Program-made: the position numbers and the translations under genes
The notes under the pieces: model-generated
The model's database searches: none
Seen by the model: the letters and a program-made list of their open reading frames with translations, nothing else
What the model was told of the DNA's origin: nothing
Source: Limimonas halophila
GTDB lineage: Bacteria > Pseudomonadota > Alphaproteobacteria > Kiloniellales > Rhodovibrionaceae
DNA: 64,000 nucleotides
Assembly (NCBI RefSeq): GCF_900100655.1
Contig: NZ_FNCE01000001.1
Span: forward strand, 248,001 to 312,000
Direction: 5' to 3'
Part shown: positions 40,607-49,221 of the stretch, one piece after another
Position numbering within the stretch: position 1 is the stretch's first letter
Layout: each line of letters opens with the position of its first letter

Positions 40607-42625
40607 TCACACCAGATCCCGCGGGATGCGGTTGTGGATCGAGTGGGTGTAGATGCGCTGCTCCCCCTCGTAGGCGTCGATGTCCGCGTGCAGCTCGAAA
40701 GCCTCGCTGTCCGAGGTCAGCACGCAGTGCGTCAGCGTCGTCACCGCCCAGCCGGGGCGCCGCAGCTCGCGCCGGTACCAGGTTTCCGCGCGGACGCTGT
40801 CGTACTTGTTGCCCGTGAAAGCGTAGTGCTCGTCGTTGCTTTCGGCGTAGGTGATACCCTGGTTGAGCAGGTGCGTCGGGCCGTCCTTCTGGCGCACCGT
40901 CAGGCGCACGCGGTCCTTGGCGAGGTCGTGGACGATCCACCAGTTCTGCTCCGCCTTGGCGTCGACCGTCATCGGGTCTCCGTCGGCCATGTCCACCGGC
41001 CCGAACGGGTTCAGACCCTCCGCATCCTGCGTTTTGATCGGGCGCACGGGCAGGTCCAGCGTCGAGGTGCCGGGCCAGATCGTCAGCTTGGCGGGCTCGG
41101 GGGCGGGCCAGACCAGCGGCCAGTAGGACGAGGAGATCGCCAGGCGCAGGTGGTGGCCCGCCGGCAGGGCGTAGGCGATCTCGTGCAGGCGCACGGTGAC
41201 GCGGGTGCGCTGGCCGGGCTCCAGCGGCTCGGGCGCGTCGTCGCGCTCGCGGTGGGTCAGATTGAGCAGGCCGTAGGTGATGCGCGTGGCCTCGCCGCCC
41301 GGCTGCACGTCGGACAGGCGCACCGCCACCATCGCCACCGGCTTGTCGCTGGCGAGATCGAGCGTCACCTCGCCCGCCCCGCAGATCTCGGTGCGCAGCT
41401 CAAGCTCGGGCCCGTCGAAGACGACCGCGCCGCCGTCCTCCAGGCGCTGGTCGTGCGGCATGTCGGGGCCGTTGGCGTAGGCGCACCACTTGCCAGCGTA
41501 CAGCCCGACATGAAGGGGGGAACGCACCCAGGTCGGTTCGGTTTCGGCGGCCTGTGCGTCAGGGTTCAGCTCCAGCCCGCAGGCGGTGAGGGCGTGGCGC
41601 TGGCGGGCGATGTCCGGGGCGGGCCAGTCGCGCTCGGCGATCCAGCGGCCCGGCAGGCATTCGTAGGAGGTTGCGGGCTGCACGCTGTCCTTCATCCACA
41701 TGTGCAGGCGCGGCTCGGCCATGATCCCGGTGTCAACGCCCTTCAGCCAGTGGTCGAACCAGCGCACGCATTCCTGCAGGAAGCCGATGGCCGGACCGGG
41801 CTCGCCGAGGTGCGGGTAGGTGTGGCTCCATGGCCCCACGAGGCCCTTGCACGGCGCGTCCAGGTTGCGCAGCAGGCGGAAGACCGCGTCCGAATAGCCG
41901 TCGGCCCAGCCGGAGACGGCGTAGATGGGCGCTTTGATCGCTGAATAGTCCTCGCACACCGAGCCGTGCTGCCAGTAGGCGTCGCGGCGCTGGTGGCGCA
42001 GCCAGGTGTCCAGCCAGAAGCCGCTGTGGCGCAGGCGGTCCAGCCACTGCTCGCGCCAGCTCTCGCCCACGGTCGCCGGGTCCGGCGGCTGCGAGGTGGA
42101 GGCGAACATGTTGGCCGCCCAGGTGAGATTGTCGACCAGCATGCAGCCGCCCATGTGGTGGACGTCGTCGCTGTAGCGGTCGTCGGTGAAGGCGACCGAG
42201 ACAACGGCGCCCAGTTCCGGCGGCTGCTTGGCGGCGATCTGGAGGCCGTTGAAGCCGCCCCAGGAGATGCCGATCATCCCCACCTTGCCGGTGCACCAGG
42301 GCTGCTTGGCCAGCCAGCGCAGGATGGCGCAGCCGTCCTGAAGCTCCTGTTCCAGGTACTCGTCCTGCAGCAGCCCTTCGGAATCGCCGCTGCCGCGCAG
42401 GTCCACGCGCAGCGCGGCGTAGCCCTTGGCGGCGAAGTAGGGATGCATCCTGCTGTCGCGCGGGGCGGTATGATCCGCCTTGCGGTAGGGAATGTACTCC
42501 AGGATCGCCGGCACCGGCTCCGTGCGCGCGCCCGGCGGCAGCCAGATCCGCGCCGCCAGGCGCGTGCCGTCGGGCATGGGAATCCAGACGTTGGAAAGTT
42601 CCTCGATGTCGCGTGCGTTCGCCAT
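40607..42625 (-). CDS. CocE/NonD family hydrolase, second copy
   Basis: A 672-residue serine hydrolase, the same length as the paralogue at 4910 and similar throughout. The nucleophile elbow is MIGISWGGFNG (Ser121), the probable acid is in YAVSGWADGY, the probable His in GPWSHTYPH, and the C-terminal jelly-roll domain is present. The open frame runs upstream to 42841, but ATG 42625 aligns with the paralogue N-terminus (WIPMPDG). It converges with the HAD gene six bases away. Its place at the end of the amine locus may mean it releases an amine or betaine from an ester or amide. Confidence 0.85.
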   Translation of the reverse strand: MANARDIEELSNVWIPMPDGTRLAARIWLPPGARTEPVPAILEYIPYRKADHTAPRDSRMHPYFAAKGYAALRVDLRGSGDSEGLLQDEYLEQELQDGCAILRWLAKQPWCTGKVGMIGISWGGFNGLQIAAKQPPELGAVVSVAFTDDRYSDDVHHMGGCMLVDNLTWAANMFASTSQPPDPATVGESWREQWLDRLRHSGFWLDTWLRHQRRDAYWQHGSVCEDYSAIKAPIYAVSGWADGYSDAVFRLLRNLDAPCKGLVGPWSHTYPHLGEPGPAIGFLQECVRWFDHWLKGVDTGIMAEPRLHMWMKDSVQPATSYECLPGRWIAERDWPAPDIARQRHALTACGLELNPDAQAAETEPTWVRSPLHVGLYAGKWCAYANGPDMPHDQRLEDGGAVVFDGPELELRTEICGAGEVTLDLASDKPVAMVAVRLSDVQPGGEATRITYGLLNLTHRERDDAPEPLEPGQRTRVTVRLHEIAYALPAGHHLRLAISSSYWPLVWPAPEPAKLTIWPGTSTLDLPVRPIKTQDAEGLNPFGPVDMADGDPMTVDAKAEQNWWIVHDLAKDRVRLTVRQKDGPTHLLNQGITYAESNDEHYAFTGNKYDSVRAETWYRRELRRPGWAVTTLTHCVLTSDSEAFELHADIDAYEGEQRIYTHSIHNRIPRDLV

Positions 42626-42939
42626 GACAATCGCGTTCCGGTTATCGCGTGCGTGATGCTGGATACAGTATAGAGTCCGGCCGGTGCGGCCACCAATTTT
42701 CTGTCGTGGGGTGACACGCATGGCGTGCTTCGGCCGGACATGACCCGGTGGAGGCGTGATGAGATCTTGTTGTCGGCCGGGTCGGCCTTGATGGGTCAAG
42801 TTTCCACGAAAGGGCGGCCCGGCGGTATCCACCTGCGACACGCTGGCGCGGTTCCGGGCATGAACCGCGTGACCATATGCACGGTGACGGACGCGCGATC
42901 GTCCGGCCGACCCATCCTTTGCCAGCCCCGGAGGTTTCG
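42626..42939. other. divergent intergenic region
   Basis: A 314-base gap between the divergent hydrolase and EF-hand genes. A short AT-richer patch at 42659-42675 contains the symmetrical ATACAGTAT and may include the hydrolase promoter. Otherwise I see no RNA gene, terminator or repeat. Confidence 0.3.
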
Positions 42940-43593
42940 ATGACGCACCGCAAGAAGGTGCTGCGCCCCGCCGTCGCGGCGACCCTCGCCCTTGGTCTTG
43001 TCGGCGGCCCGGGTGTGGCCGTCGCGGGGGAGCACGGCAAGAAGGGTGGCGGCGCGATGCCGCCCGTTTTCGACAAGGCGGACGCCGACAACGACGGGGC
43101 CGTGACGGTGGAGGAGGTGCGCGCCTTCGCCGACCAGCATGTCGCGAACCTCGATGCCGACGGCAACGGCACCATCAGCCAGGATGAGGTCCGCGCCCAC
43201 ATGAAGCAGATGCACCATCTGCGCCGCATGGCGCGCTTCGACCAACTGGACGCCGACGGCGATGGCATGGTGTCGAAGAAGGAGTTCGCCAAGGCCGCGC
43301 CCGCCCGCATGGGCAAGCGCGGGAAGCACGGCGGCCCCATGGGCCGCGGCATGTTCAAGCGGCTGGACGCCAACGAGGACGGCGCGCTTCAGAAAGTCGA
43401 GGTCACGTCCGGCATCCTTCGCATGTTCGCTCGCGCGGACGCTGATGGGAACGGCAGCGTCACCCGCGAGGAGGCGCGCCAAAGCATGCAGCGCGGCCAC
43501 GGCAAGCGCGGTGGCATGGGCCAGGGTCACGGCAAGCGGCAAGGCGACGACAAGGGTGCGTGCAACGGCAAGCGCCGTGGCGGTCAGCAGTAA
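42940..43593 (+). CDS. exported EF-hand calcium-binding protein
   Basis: A 217-residue protein with a signal peptide (about residues 1-29, ending GVAVAG) and five EF-hand loops: DADNDGAVTVEE, DADGNGTISQDE, DADGDGMVSKKE, DANEDGALQKVE and DADGNGSVTREE. The C-terminal ~40 residues are Gly/Lys/Arg-rich and basic. It should bind calcium in the periplasm; a role in buffering or sensing is inferred. GGAGG lies six bases before the ATG at 42940. An upstream ATG at 42877 lacks a ribosome site. Confidence 0.85.
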   Translation: MTHRKKVLRPAVAATLALGLVGGPGVAVAGEHGKKGGGAMPPVFDKADADNDGAVTVEEVRAFADQHVANLDADGNGTISQDEVRAHMKQMHHLRRMARFDQLDADGDGMVSKKEFAKAAPARMGKRGKHGGPMGRGMFKRLDANEDGALQKVEVTSGILRMFARADADGNGSVTREEARQSMQRGHGKRGGMGQGHGKRQGDDKGACNGKRRGGQQ

Positions 43594-43755
43594 GCCAGCC
43601 GTGTCGCCGCTCGCGGCGGCCAGACCAGGATGCGTGGTGCCGGCCATCTGATGCAGGATGGGCCGTGGCGCGCCTGCCCGTGATATGCGGCGGGCGCCCA
43701 GCAACAAGGCCGCCCCCGCGCTGTTTCCGCGCCAGCGCGCACGACCGAGGTGATC

Positions 43756-44490
43756 ATGCCGATCTATCGCACGCGCCCGGGTGCGCTCGCCTATGGCTTC
43801 CGCCTGGGCGTCCTCGCCATCGACTGCGAGCAGCCCTTCGTGCCCGGCGATGCCGGCAACGCCAGCACCTGGCCCTGGCCCGTGCTGTACCACCGCATCG
43901 AGGGCTGCTCGATCCAGCGCCTGGTTCTGGAAGGCGACCGCACGCTGGAGCCCACTGTCGTGGATGCCGCGCGCGCCCTGGAAGGCGAGGGCGTCGACGC
44001 GATCATCTCCAACTGCGGCTTCCTGGCGCGCTTCCAGAACGCCGTGGCGCGGGCCGTCAATGTGCCCGTGGGCCTCTCGGCGCTGCTCCAGGTGCCGCCG
44101 GTGCTGGCCTTCACGGGCGGCGGCCTCGTGGGCGTGATCACGGCTTCGGCGGCCACGCTGTCGCGGGAACTGCTCGACGCCGCCGGCATTCCCCGCGACG
44201 CCCCCGTGCCCGTCTACGGCATGGAGGACTACCCGGCCTTCGCGGAGCCCTTCCTGTCCGATTGCGGCTGGGTGGATACCGACGCCCTGGCGGCGGCGGC
44301 GGACGATCTGGGCCGGCGCATGGCGGCGGCGCACCCGGACCTGACAGCGCTGGTGCTGGAATGCGCGGTGCTGCCGCCCTACGCCCACGTCTTCGAGGCC
44401 GCCGCGGGCGTGCCGGTCTACGACGCCGTCACGCTCGGCCGCTTCCTCGTCTCCGGCACCGGCCACGCGCCGCCGAGCGGGACGTACTGA
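43756..44490 (+). CDS. Asp/Glu racemase-family protein
   Basis: A 244-residue protein of the aspartate/glutamate racemase superfamily. The two expected catalytic Cys are in IISNCGFLARF and VLECAVLPPYA. Family members are racemases, isomerases or decarboxylases. It borders the ectoine cluster, where an enzyme of this superfamily (EutA) often occurs, but I do not recognise EutA-specific sequence. GTG 43750 is an alternative start; ATG 43756 has the better distance from CGAGG. An isolated role is possible. Confidence 0.7.
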   Translation: MPIYRTRPGALAYGFRLGVLAIDCEQPFVPGDAGNASTWPWPVLYHRIEGCSIQRLVLEGDRTLEPTVVDAARALEGEGVDAIISNCGFLARFQNAVARAVNVPVGLSALLQVPPVLAFTGGGLVGVITASAATLSRELLDAAGIPRDAPVPVYGMEDYPAFAEPFLSDCGWVDTDALAAAADDLGRRMAAAHPDLTALVLECAVLPPYAHVFEAAAGVPVYDAVTLGRFLVSGTGHAPPSGTY

Positions 44491-44509
44491 GGTCGGACGG
44501 GAGGAGCCC

Positions 44510-44548
44510 AAAAAACAAACCTCCCCCTCTTCGGCGAAGAGGGGGAGG
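44510..44548 (-). terminator. terminator-like hairpin at the end of the ectoine leftward operon
   Basis: A perfect 13-bp stem CCTCCCCCTCTTC/GAAGAGGGGGAGG (44520-44532/44536-44548) is followed, on the minus strand, by TTTG and TTTTTT. It lies about 290 bases after the transaminase stop codon and would also shield the convergent racemase-family gene. Confidence 0.6.
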
Positions 44549-44666
44549 TCGAACGCCGAGAAGCGTTCGGGTGGGGGTGATGGTCCCGCCACCCGAAAAA
44601 AACGGCAAGCAGGGGGCGACGGCCCCGTCTTTTCCCAACAGGGCCTCATCCCTCCCAGCCATCCAC

Positions 44667-44780
44667 GGGCATGATGAGGTCGGACCGAAATGGTCCGGGC
44701 TCTGAATCATGCCCGCAAACGAAAGAGATGGAGTGCGATGAGGCTCGTAAACTGATTCCACGTAGTCTCATCGCACTCTA
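44667..44780 (+). repeat. two-hairpin dispersed repeat, copy 2
   Basis: Hairpin 1: outer stem GGGCATGAT/ATCATGCCC (44667-44675/44706-44714), inner stem GGACC/GGTCC. Hairpin 2: GAGTGCGATGA/TCATCGCACTC (44731-44741/44768-44778). It is the closest relative of copy 1 and lies in the otherwise gene-free 44491-44834 gap. Confidence 0.85.
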
Positions 44781-44800
44781 TGCGGATGGCCGGGCCCCTT

Positions 44801-44823
44801 CCCTTCTCCCGCGGGGAGAAGGG
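44801..44823. repeat. perfect 10-bp hairpin next to repeat copy 2
   Basis: CCCTTCTCCC/GGGAGAAGGG (44801-44810/44814-44823) with a three-base loop, 12 bases from the transaminase stop codon. No T-run follows on either strand. It resembles the CTCTCC-type hairpins at 4617 and 4810. Confidence 0.5.
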
Positions 44824-44834
44824 TTCCAGGGGCT

Positions 44835-46241
44835 TTACGCCGCGATCGTGATGCCCTCGCGGGTCAGCTCGTCGCGCACGCGGTCCACGGCGCGCTTGGT
44901 GCGGGCGACCACGTCGTCCGCCTCGTCGCGTGTGAGCACCAGCGGCGGCGCGAAGCCCAGGATGTCGCCGTGCGGCATGGCGCGGGCGATCATGTTCTCC
45001 TCGAACGCCGCGGCGCTGATGCGCTTGCCCACGCCGATCGCGGGGTCGAAGGGCTTGCGGTTGGCCTTGTCGGCGACGAACTCCAGCGCCGCCAGCATGC
45101 CGACGCCGCGCACCTCGCCTACGAGCGGATCGTCGGCGAAGGTCTCCTGCATGCGCTGGTTCAGGTAGGGGCCCACGTCGGCGACGTGCTGCGTCACGTT
45201 TTCCCGCGCCAGCAGGTCCAGGTTGGCCATGCCTGCGGCGGCGCAGGTCGGGTGCGCCGTGTAGGTGTAGCCGTGGGCGAAGGTGCCGAATTGCTCCGAG
45301 CCCTGCTCCAGCACCTCGGCGATCTCGGCGCTGACGATGGCCGCCGACAGCGGCTGGTAGGCGCTGGTCAGGCCCTTGGCGACGGTCACGAGGTCCGGCT
45401 CGATGCCGTACATGGTGCAGCCGAACTCGGTGCCCAGGCGCCCGAAGCCGCACACGACCTCGTCGGCGATCAGCAGCACGTCGTGCTTCTTCAGCACCTT
45501 CTGGATCTCCTGCCAGTAGCCCTCCGGCGGCGGGATCAGGCCGCCCGTGCCCAGCACCGGCTCGCCGATGAAGGCCGCGACCGTCTGCGGGCCCTCCGCC
45601 TGGATCATGGCGTCCAGGTCGTCGGCGCACTTGCGGGCGAAGTCGCGCTCGCTCATGCCCGCTTCGGCATTCCAGTAGGCGTGCGGCGTGGTGGTGTGCT
45701 TCACCTGCGGCACGGGCAGGTCGAACGCCTTGTGGAAGATGGGCAGGCCCGTCATCGAGCCCGACACCACCGTGCTGCCGTGGTAGGCGCGCTGGCGCGA
45801 GATGATCTTCTTCTTCTCGGGCCGGCCGCGGACGTTGTTGTAGTACCAGACGATCTTGGCCTGGGTCTCGTTGGCGTCCGAGCCGGACATGCCGAAGAAG
45901 ACGCGCGACATCTTGCCCGGCGCCATGGCCTTCAGCCGGTCGGCGAGGCGGATGGCCGGCTCGCTGCCCGTCCCGGCGTAGGCGTGGTAGTAGGCCAGCT
46001 CGCGCGCCTGCTCGGCGATGGCGTCGGCGATCTCGGTGCGCCCGTAGCCGATGTTGACGCAGTACAGCCCGGCGAAGGCGTCCAGCAGGTCGCGGCCGTC
46101 GGCGTCATAGACGTGGCAGCCGGAGCCGCCCGTCATCACGCGCTCGGGCATCTGGCCGCCGGAGAAGGTGCGCAGGTTGGTGAAGGGGTGGAGCATGGAC
46201 CCGCGGTCCATCGTCTCCAGCTGTTGGCGATCGGCCTGCAT
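44835..46241 (-). CDS. doeD: class III aminotransferase, probable diaminobutyrate transaminase DoeD
   Basis: A 468-residue PLP enzyme. PLP-binding Lys is in VAKGLTSAYQPLSA, the cofactor Asp in LIADEVVCGFGR, and the phosphate-binding segment is GMSGSDANETQ. In ectoine breakdown DoeD converts L-2,4-diaminobutyrate to aspartate semialdehyde. Position beside DoeB, DoeC and a DoeX-like regulator supports this; sequence alone would also allow another omega-transaminase. An adjacent alanine dehydrogenase suggests pyruvate as amino acceptor. A 32-bp tandem repeat fills the gap to the upstream dehydrogenase gene. Confidence 0.78.
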   Translation of the reverse strand: MQADRQQLETMDRGSMLHPFTNLRTFSGGQMPERVMTGGSGCHVYDADGRDLLDAFAGLYCVNIGYGRTEIADAIAEQARELAYYHAYAGTGSEPAIRLADRLKAMAPGKMSRVFFGMSGSDANETQAKIVWYYNNVRGRPEKKKIISRQRAYHGSTVVSGSMTGLPIFHKAFDLPVPQVKHTTTPHAYWNAEAGMSERDFARKCADDLDAMIQAEGPQTVAAFIGEPVLGTGGLIPPPEGYWQEIQKVLKKHDVLLIADEVVCGFGRLGTEFGCTMYGIEPDLVTVAKGLTSAYQPLSAAIVSAEIAEVLEQGSEQFGTFAHGYTYTAHPTCAAAGMANLDLLARENVTQHVADVGPYLNQRMQETFADDPLVGEVRGVGMLAALEFVADKANRKPFDPAIGVGKRISAAAFEENMIARAMPHGDILGFAPPLVLTRDEADDVVARTKRAVDRVRDELTREGITIAA

Positions 46242-46297
46242 GGGAAATCTCCCTCGTTCGAAATGTCCGTTCCGTCGGCCGGTGTTCCGCCGCCGTT

Positions 46298-46457
46298 TAC
46301 GTCTGCCAGCCGCCGAGCCCGCAGACGTCTACGTCTGCCAGCCACCGAGCCCGCAGACGTCTACGTCTGCCAGCCACCGAGCCCGCAGACGTCTACGTCT
46401 GCCAGCCACCGAGCCCGCAGACGTCTACGTCTGCCAGCTACCGAGACAGACGTACTT
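46298..46457. repeat. 32-bp tandem repeat, four full units plus a diverged fifth
   Basis: Units begin at 46298, 46330, 46362, 46394 and 46426. Units 2 to 4 are identical, unit 1 differs by one base, and the fifth diverges into the coding end of the dehydrogenase gene. Each unit junction contains CAGACG-TCTA-CGTCTG, a 6-bp inverted repeat. There are no spacers, so it is not a CRISPR array. The dehydrogenase stop codon (46425-46427) lies at a unit boundary. Confidence 0.9.
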
Positions 46458-47930
46458 CAGCTCGGTGAACGCCTCCAGGCCGTGCCGGCTGCCCTCGCGG
46501 CCCAGGCCCGACTGCTTGACGCCGCCGAAGGGGATGGGCGCGCCCGTGATCTTGGCGGCGTTCACGCCGACCATGCCGAAGGCCAGCCCGCGCGTCACGC
46601 GCCAGGCGCGGCCCAGGTCGGGCGTGTAGACGTAGGACGCCAGGCCGTAGGGCGTGCTGTTGGCGCGCGCGATGGCCTCGTCCTCGGTGTCGAAGGCCGC
46701 GACCGCGGCCACCGGCCCGAAGGTCTCCTCCTGGAAGATCTTCGCGTCCGGCGGCACGTCCGCCAGCACCGTGGGCTGGAAGAAGCGCGGACCCAGGCTG
46801 TTGTCGACGCTGCCGCCGGTCAGGCAGCGCGCCCCGCGCGCCACGGCATCGGCGACGTGCTCCTCGCACTTGGCGACGGCGTCGGCGTTGATGAGCGGGC
46901 CCTGGTCGACGCCCGAGTCCAGGCCGGCGCCCAGGTTGAGTGCGGCGACGCGGTGGGCGAAGCGCTCGCAGAAGGCGTCGTAGACGCCGCGCTGGACGAG
47001 GATGCGGTTGGCGGCCAGGCAGTCCTGCCCGGTGGTCTGGAACTTGGCCTGGACCGCGCCCTGCACGGCCCTGTCCACGTCCACGTCGTCGAACGCCAGG
47101 AAGGGGGCGTGGCCGCCCAGCTCCAGCTCCATGCGCTTAACCGTGGCGCCCGACTGGCTGATCAGCTGGCGCCCGACCTCGGTGGAGCCGGTGAAGCTCA
47201 CCGCGCGCACGGCGTCGGAATCCATCACGGCCCCCGCGAAGGCGCGCCCGGAGCCGGTGAGCACCGAGAAGGTGCCCGCGGGCACGCCCGCGCGCTCCGC
47301 CAGCACCGCCAGGGCCAGGGCGGAGAAGGGCGTCTCGCTCGCCGGCCGCGCGACCACGGGACAGCCCGCCGCCAGCGCCGCGCCCGCCTTGCGGGTGAGC
47401 ATGGCGCTGGGGAAGTTCCAGGGCGTGATCGCCGCCACGACGCCGATGGGCTCGCGCACGCAGATGCTCTCCGCGCCGGCGTTGTGGGCCGGGATGGTTT
47501 CGCCGTAGGCGCGCGGGCCCTCCTCGGCGAACCACTCCAGGAAGCTGGCGGCGTAGGCGATCTCGCCGCGCGCCTCGGCCAGCGGCTTGCCCTGCTCCAG
47601 GGTCATCAGCCGCGCCAGATCCTCCTGGTGGTCCATCATGGCCTCGAACCAGCGGCGCAGGATGCGCCCGCGCTCGCGGGCCGTGCGCTCGGACCACGCC
47701 GGGAAGGCGGCCTGGGCGGCGGCGATGGCGCGCTCGGTCTCGCCCGCGCCCATCGCGGGAACGCGGCCGATTTCCGCGCCGTCCGCCGGGTTGGTGACGG
47801 ACACCGTCTCGCCGCTGTCGGCGTCGCACCAGACGCCCGCCAGATAGGCCTGCTCGCGCACCAGCTCGCTGTCGCCGAGCATGGCGCGCAGCCCCGCCGG
47901 CTGCTCGGGGCGTTCCGCCGGACTCGCCAT
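46425..47930 (-). CDS. doeC: NAD(P)-dependent semialdehyde dehydrogenase, probable DoeC
   Basis: A 501-residue aldehyde dehydrogenase of the succinate-semialdehyde dehydrogenase type: coenzyme site ITPWNFPSAMLTRK, catalytic Glu in MELELGGHAP and catalytic Cys in TTGQDCLAANR. In this cluster it is the expected DoeC, oxidising aspartate semialdehyde from DoeD to aspartate. The start overlaps the alanine dehydrogenase stop codon (ATGA); a GTG one codon earlier is also possible. The last residues, CLGSWQT, and the stop codon belong to a sequence expanded as a tandem repeat downstream. Confidence 0.8.
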   Translation of the reverse strand: MASPAERPEQPAGLRAMLGDSELVREQAYLAGVWCDADSGETVSVTNPADGAEIGRVPAMGAGETERAIAAAQAAFPAWSERTARERGRILRRWFEAMMDHQEDLARLMTLEQGKPLAEARGEIAYAASFLEWFAEEGPRAYGETIPAHNAGAESICVREPIGVVAAITPWNFPSAMLTRKAGAALAAGCPVVARPASETPFSALALAVLAERAGVPAGTFSVLTGSGRAFAGAVMDSDAVRAVSFTGSTEVGRQLISQSGATVKRMELELGGHAPFLAFDDVDVDRAVQGAVQAKFQTTGQDCLAANRILVQRGVYDAFCERFAHRVAALNLGAGLDSGVDQGPLINADAVAKCEEHVADAVARGARCLTGGSVDNSLGPRFFQPTVLADVPPDAKIFQEETFGPVAAVAAFDTEDEAIARANSTPYGLASYVYTPDLGRAWRVTRGLAFGMVGVNAAKITGAPIPFGGVKQSGLGREGSRHGLEAFTELKYVCLGSWQT

Positions 47931-49060
47931 CACGCGGCCTCCCGCTGGTCGTGCAGCATGGGGTTGGCATGCTGGGGCAGGTCGAGCGCCCGCGCCACCG
48001 CGCGGTTGACCACCGCCCCCTTGTGGACGTTCAGGCCCTCGGCGAGGCCCGGATCGGCCTGCATGGCCGCGGTCGGGCCCTTGTCCGCCAGCGCCAGGAC
48101 GTAGGGCGTCATCGCGGCGTTGAGGGCGAAGGCCGAGGTGCGCGGCACCGCGCCCGGCATGTTGGTGACGGCGTAGTGGACGATGCCGTCCACGGTGTAG
48201 GTGGGCTCGGCGTGCGTGGTCGGCTGGCTGGTGGCGAAGCAGCCGCCCTGGTCGATGGCGATGTCCACCAGCACCGCGCCCGGGCGCATCTTCGCCAGCG
48301 TGGAGCGGTCGATCAGGCGCGGGGCGGCGGCGCCCGGCACGAGCACCGCGCCGATGACGACGTCGCTCTCGGTGACCTGGTGCTCGACGGTGTCGGCGGT
48401 GGCGTGGATCAGCTTCACGTGCGGGCCGAAGGTGCCGCGCAGCTCGCGCAGGCGCGGCAGGCTGGTGTCGAGGATGGTGACCTCCGCACCCATGCCCATG
48501 GCGACCTGGGCGGCGTTGCTCCCCGCCATGCCGCCGCCGATGACGGTGACCTGCGCCGGCGGCGTGCCCGGCGTGCCGCCCATAAGCAGCCCGCGACCGC
48601 CCTCGTGCGCCTCCATGCAGCGCGCGGCGACCTGGGCGCCCATGCTGCCCGCGATCTCGCTCATCGGGGCCAGCAGGGGCAGGGCGCCGTGGTCGTCGGT
48701 GACCGTCTCCAGCGCGATGCCGGTGGCGCCGCTGTCCATGAGGCCGCGCGTCAGCGCCGGCTCGGCGGCCAGGTGCAGGAAGGTGAAGAGTGTGTGGCGC
48801 GGCGTTAGGCGGCCGACCTCGACGGGCTGCGGCTCCTTCACCTTGACGATCAGCTCGACGTTGTCGAACAGCTCGTCGGCGTCGGCGGCGATCTTCGCGC
48901 CGGCGGCGCGATAGGCCTCGTCGCCGATGCCGATGCCGGCACCCGCGCCGCTTTCGATCACGACCTCGTGGCCGCGGCGCGTGAGTTCGCGCACGCTCGC
49001 CGGGACCAGCCCGACGCGGTTCTCTTCCGGTTTGATTTCCCTCGGCGTCCCGATCCGCAT
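47930..49060 (-). CDS. ald: alanine dehydrogenase
   Basis: A 376-residue NAD-dependent enzyme that deaminates L-alanine to pyruvate and ammonia or the reverse. It shows the N-terminal signature [10 protein letters not shown], substrate Lys in IVKVKEPQ, active His in [10 protein letters not shown], and the NAD fold [20 protein letters not shown] 49060 has GGGAGG seven bases upstream and gives the family N-terminus; earlier ATGs at 49075 and 49081 do not. Its stop overlaps the doeC start. It probably recycles alanine formed if DoeD uses pyruvate. Confidence 0.9.
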   Translation of the reverse strand: MRIGTPREIKPEENRVGLVPASVRELTRRGHEVVIESGAGAGIGIGDEAYRAAGAKIAADADELFDNVELIVKVKEPQPVEVGRLTPRHTLFTFLHLAAEPALTRGLMDSGATGIALETVTDDHGALPLLAPMSEIAGSMGAQVAARCMEAHEGGRGLLMGGTPGTPPAQVTVIGGGMAGSNAAQVAMGMGAEVTILDTSLPRLRELRGTFGPHVKLIHATADTVEHQVTESDVVIGAVLVPGAAAPRLIDRSTLAKMRPGAVLVDIAIDQGGCFATSQPTTHAEPTYTVDGIVHYAVTNMPGAVPRTSAFALNAAMTPYVLALADKGPTAAMQADPGLAEGLNVHKGAVVNRAVARALDLPQHANPMLHDQREAA

Positions 49061-49221
49061 GACGGTGCCTCCCATGCCCATTCGGGGCCTTTGGCGGCCC
49101 CCGCTGAACCTGCCGGGATCATAGGCGCACCGGCCCCGAAAAGGTTTTCAAACCGCACCGGGTGCTCGGGAAAGTTTTTGGCGCTGCGCGCCCGGCGCAG
49201 AAAAATTTTCTGCGGCCGGAT

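Noticed and set aside
43756-44490. Calling the racemase-family gene eutA
   Set aside because: Superfamily and position fit, but I could not recognise EutA-specific sequence, so no symbol was given.
46298-46457. Possible CRISPR array
   Set aside because: The 32-bp units follow one another directly with no spacers, and no cas genes are present; it is a simple tandem repeat.
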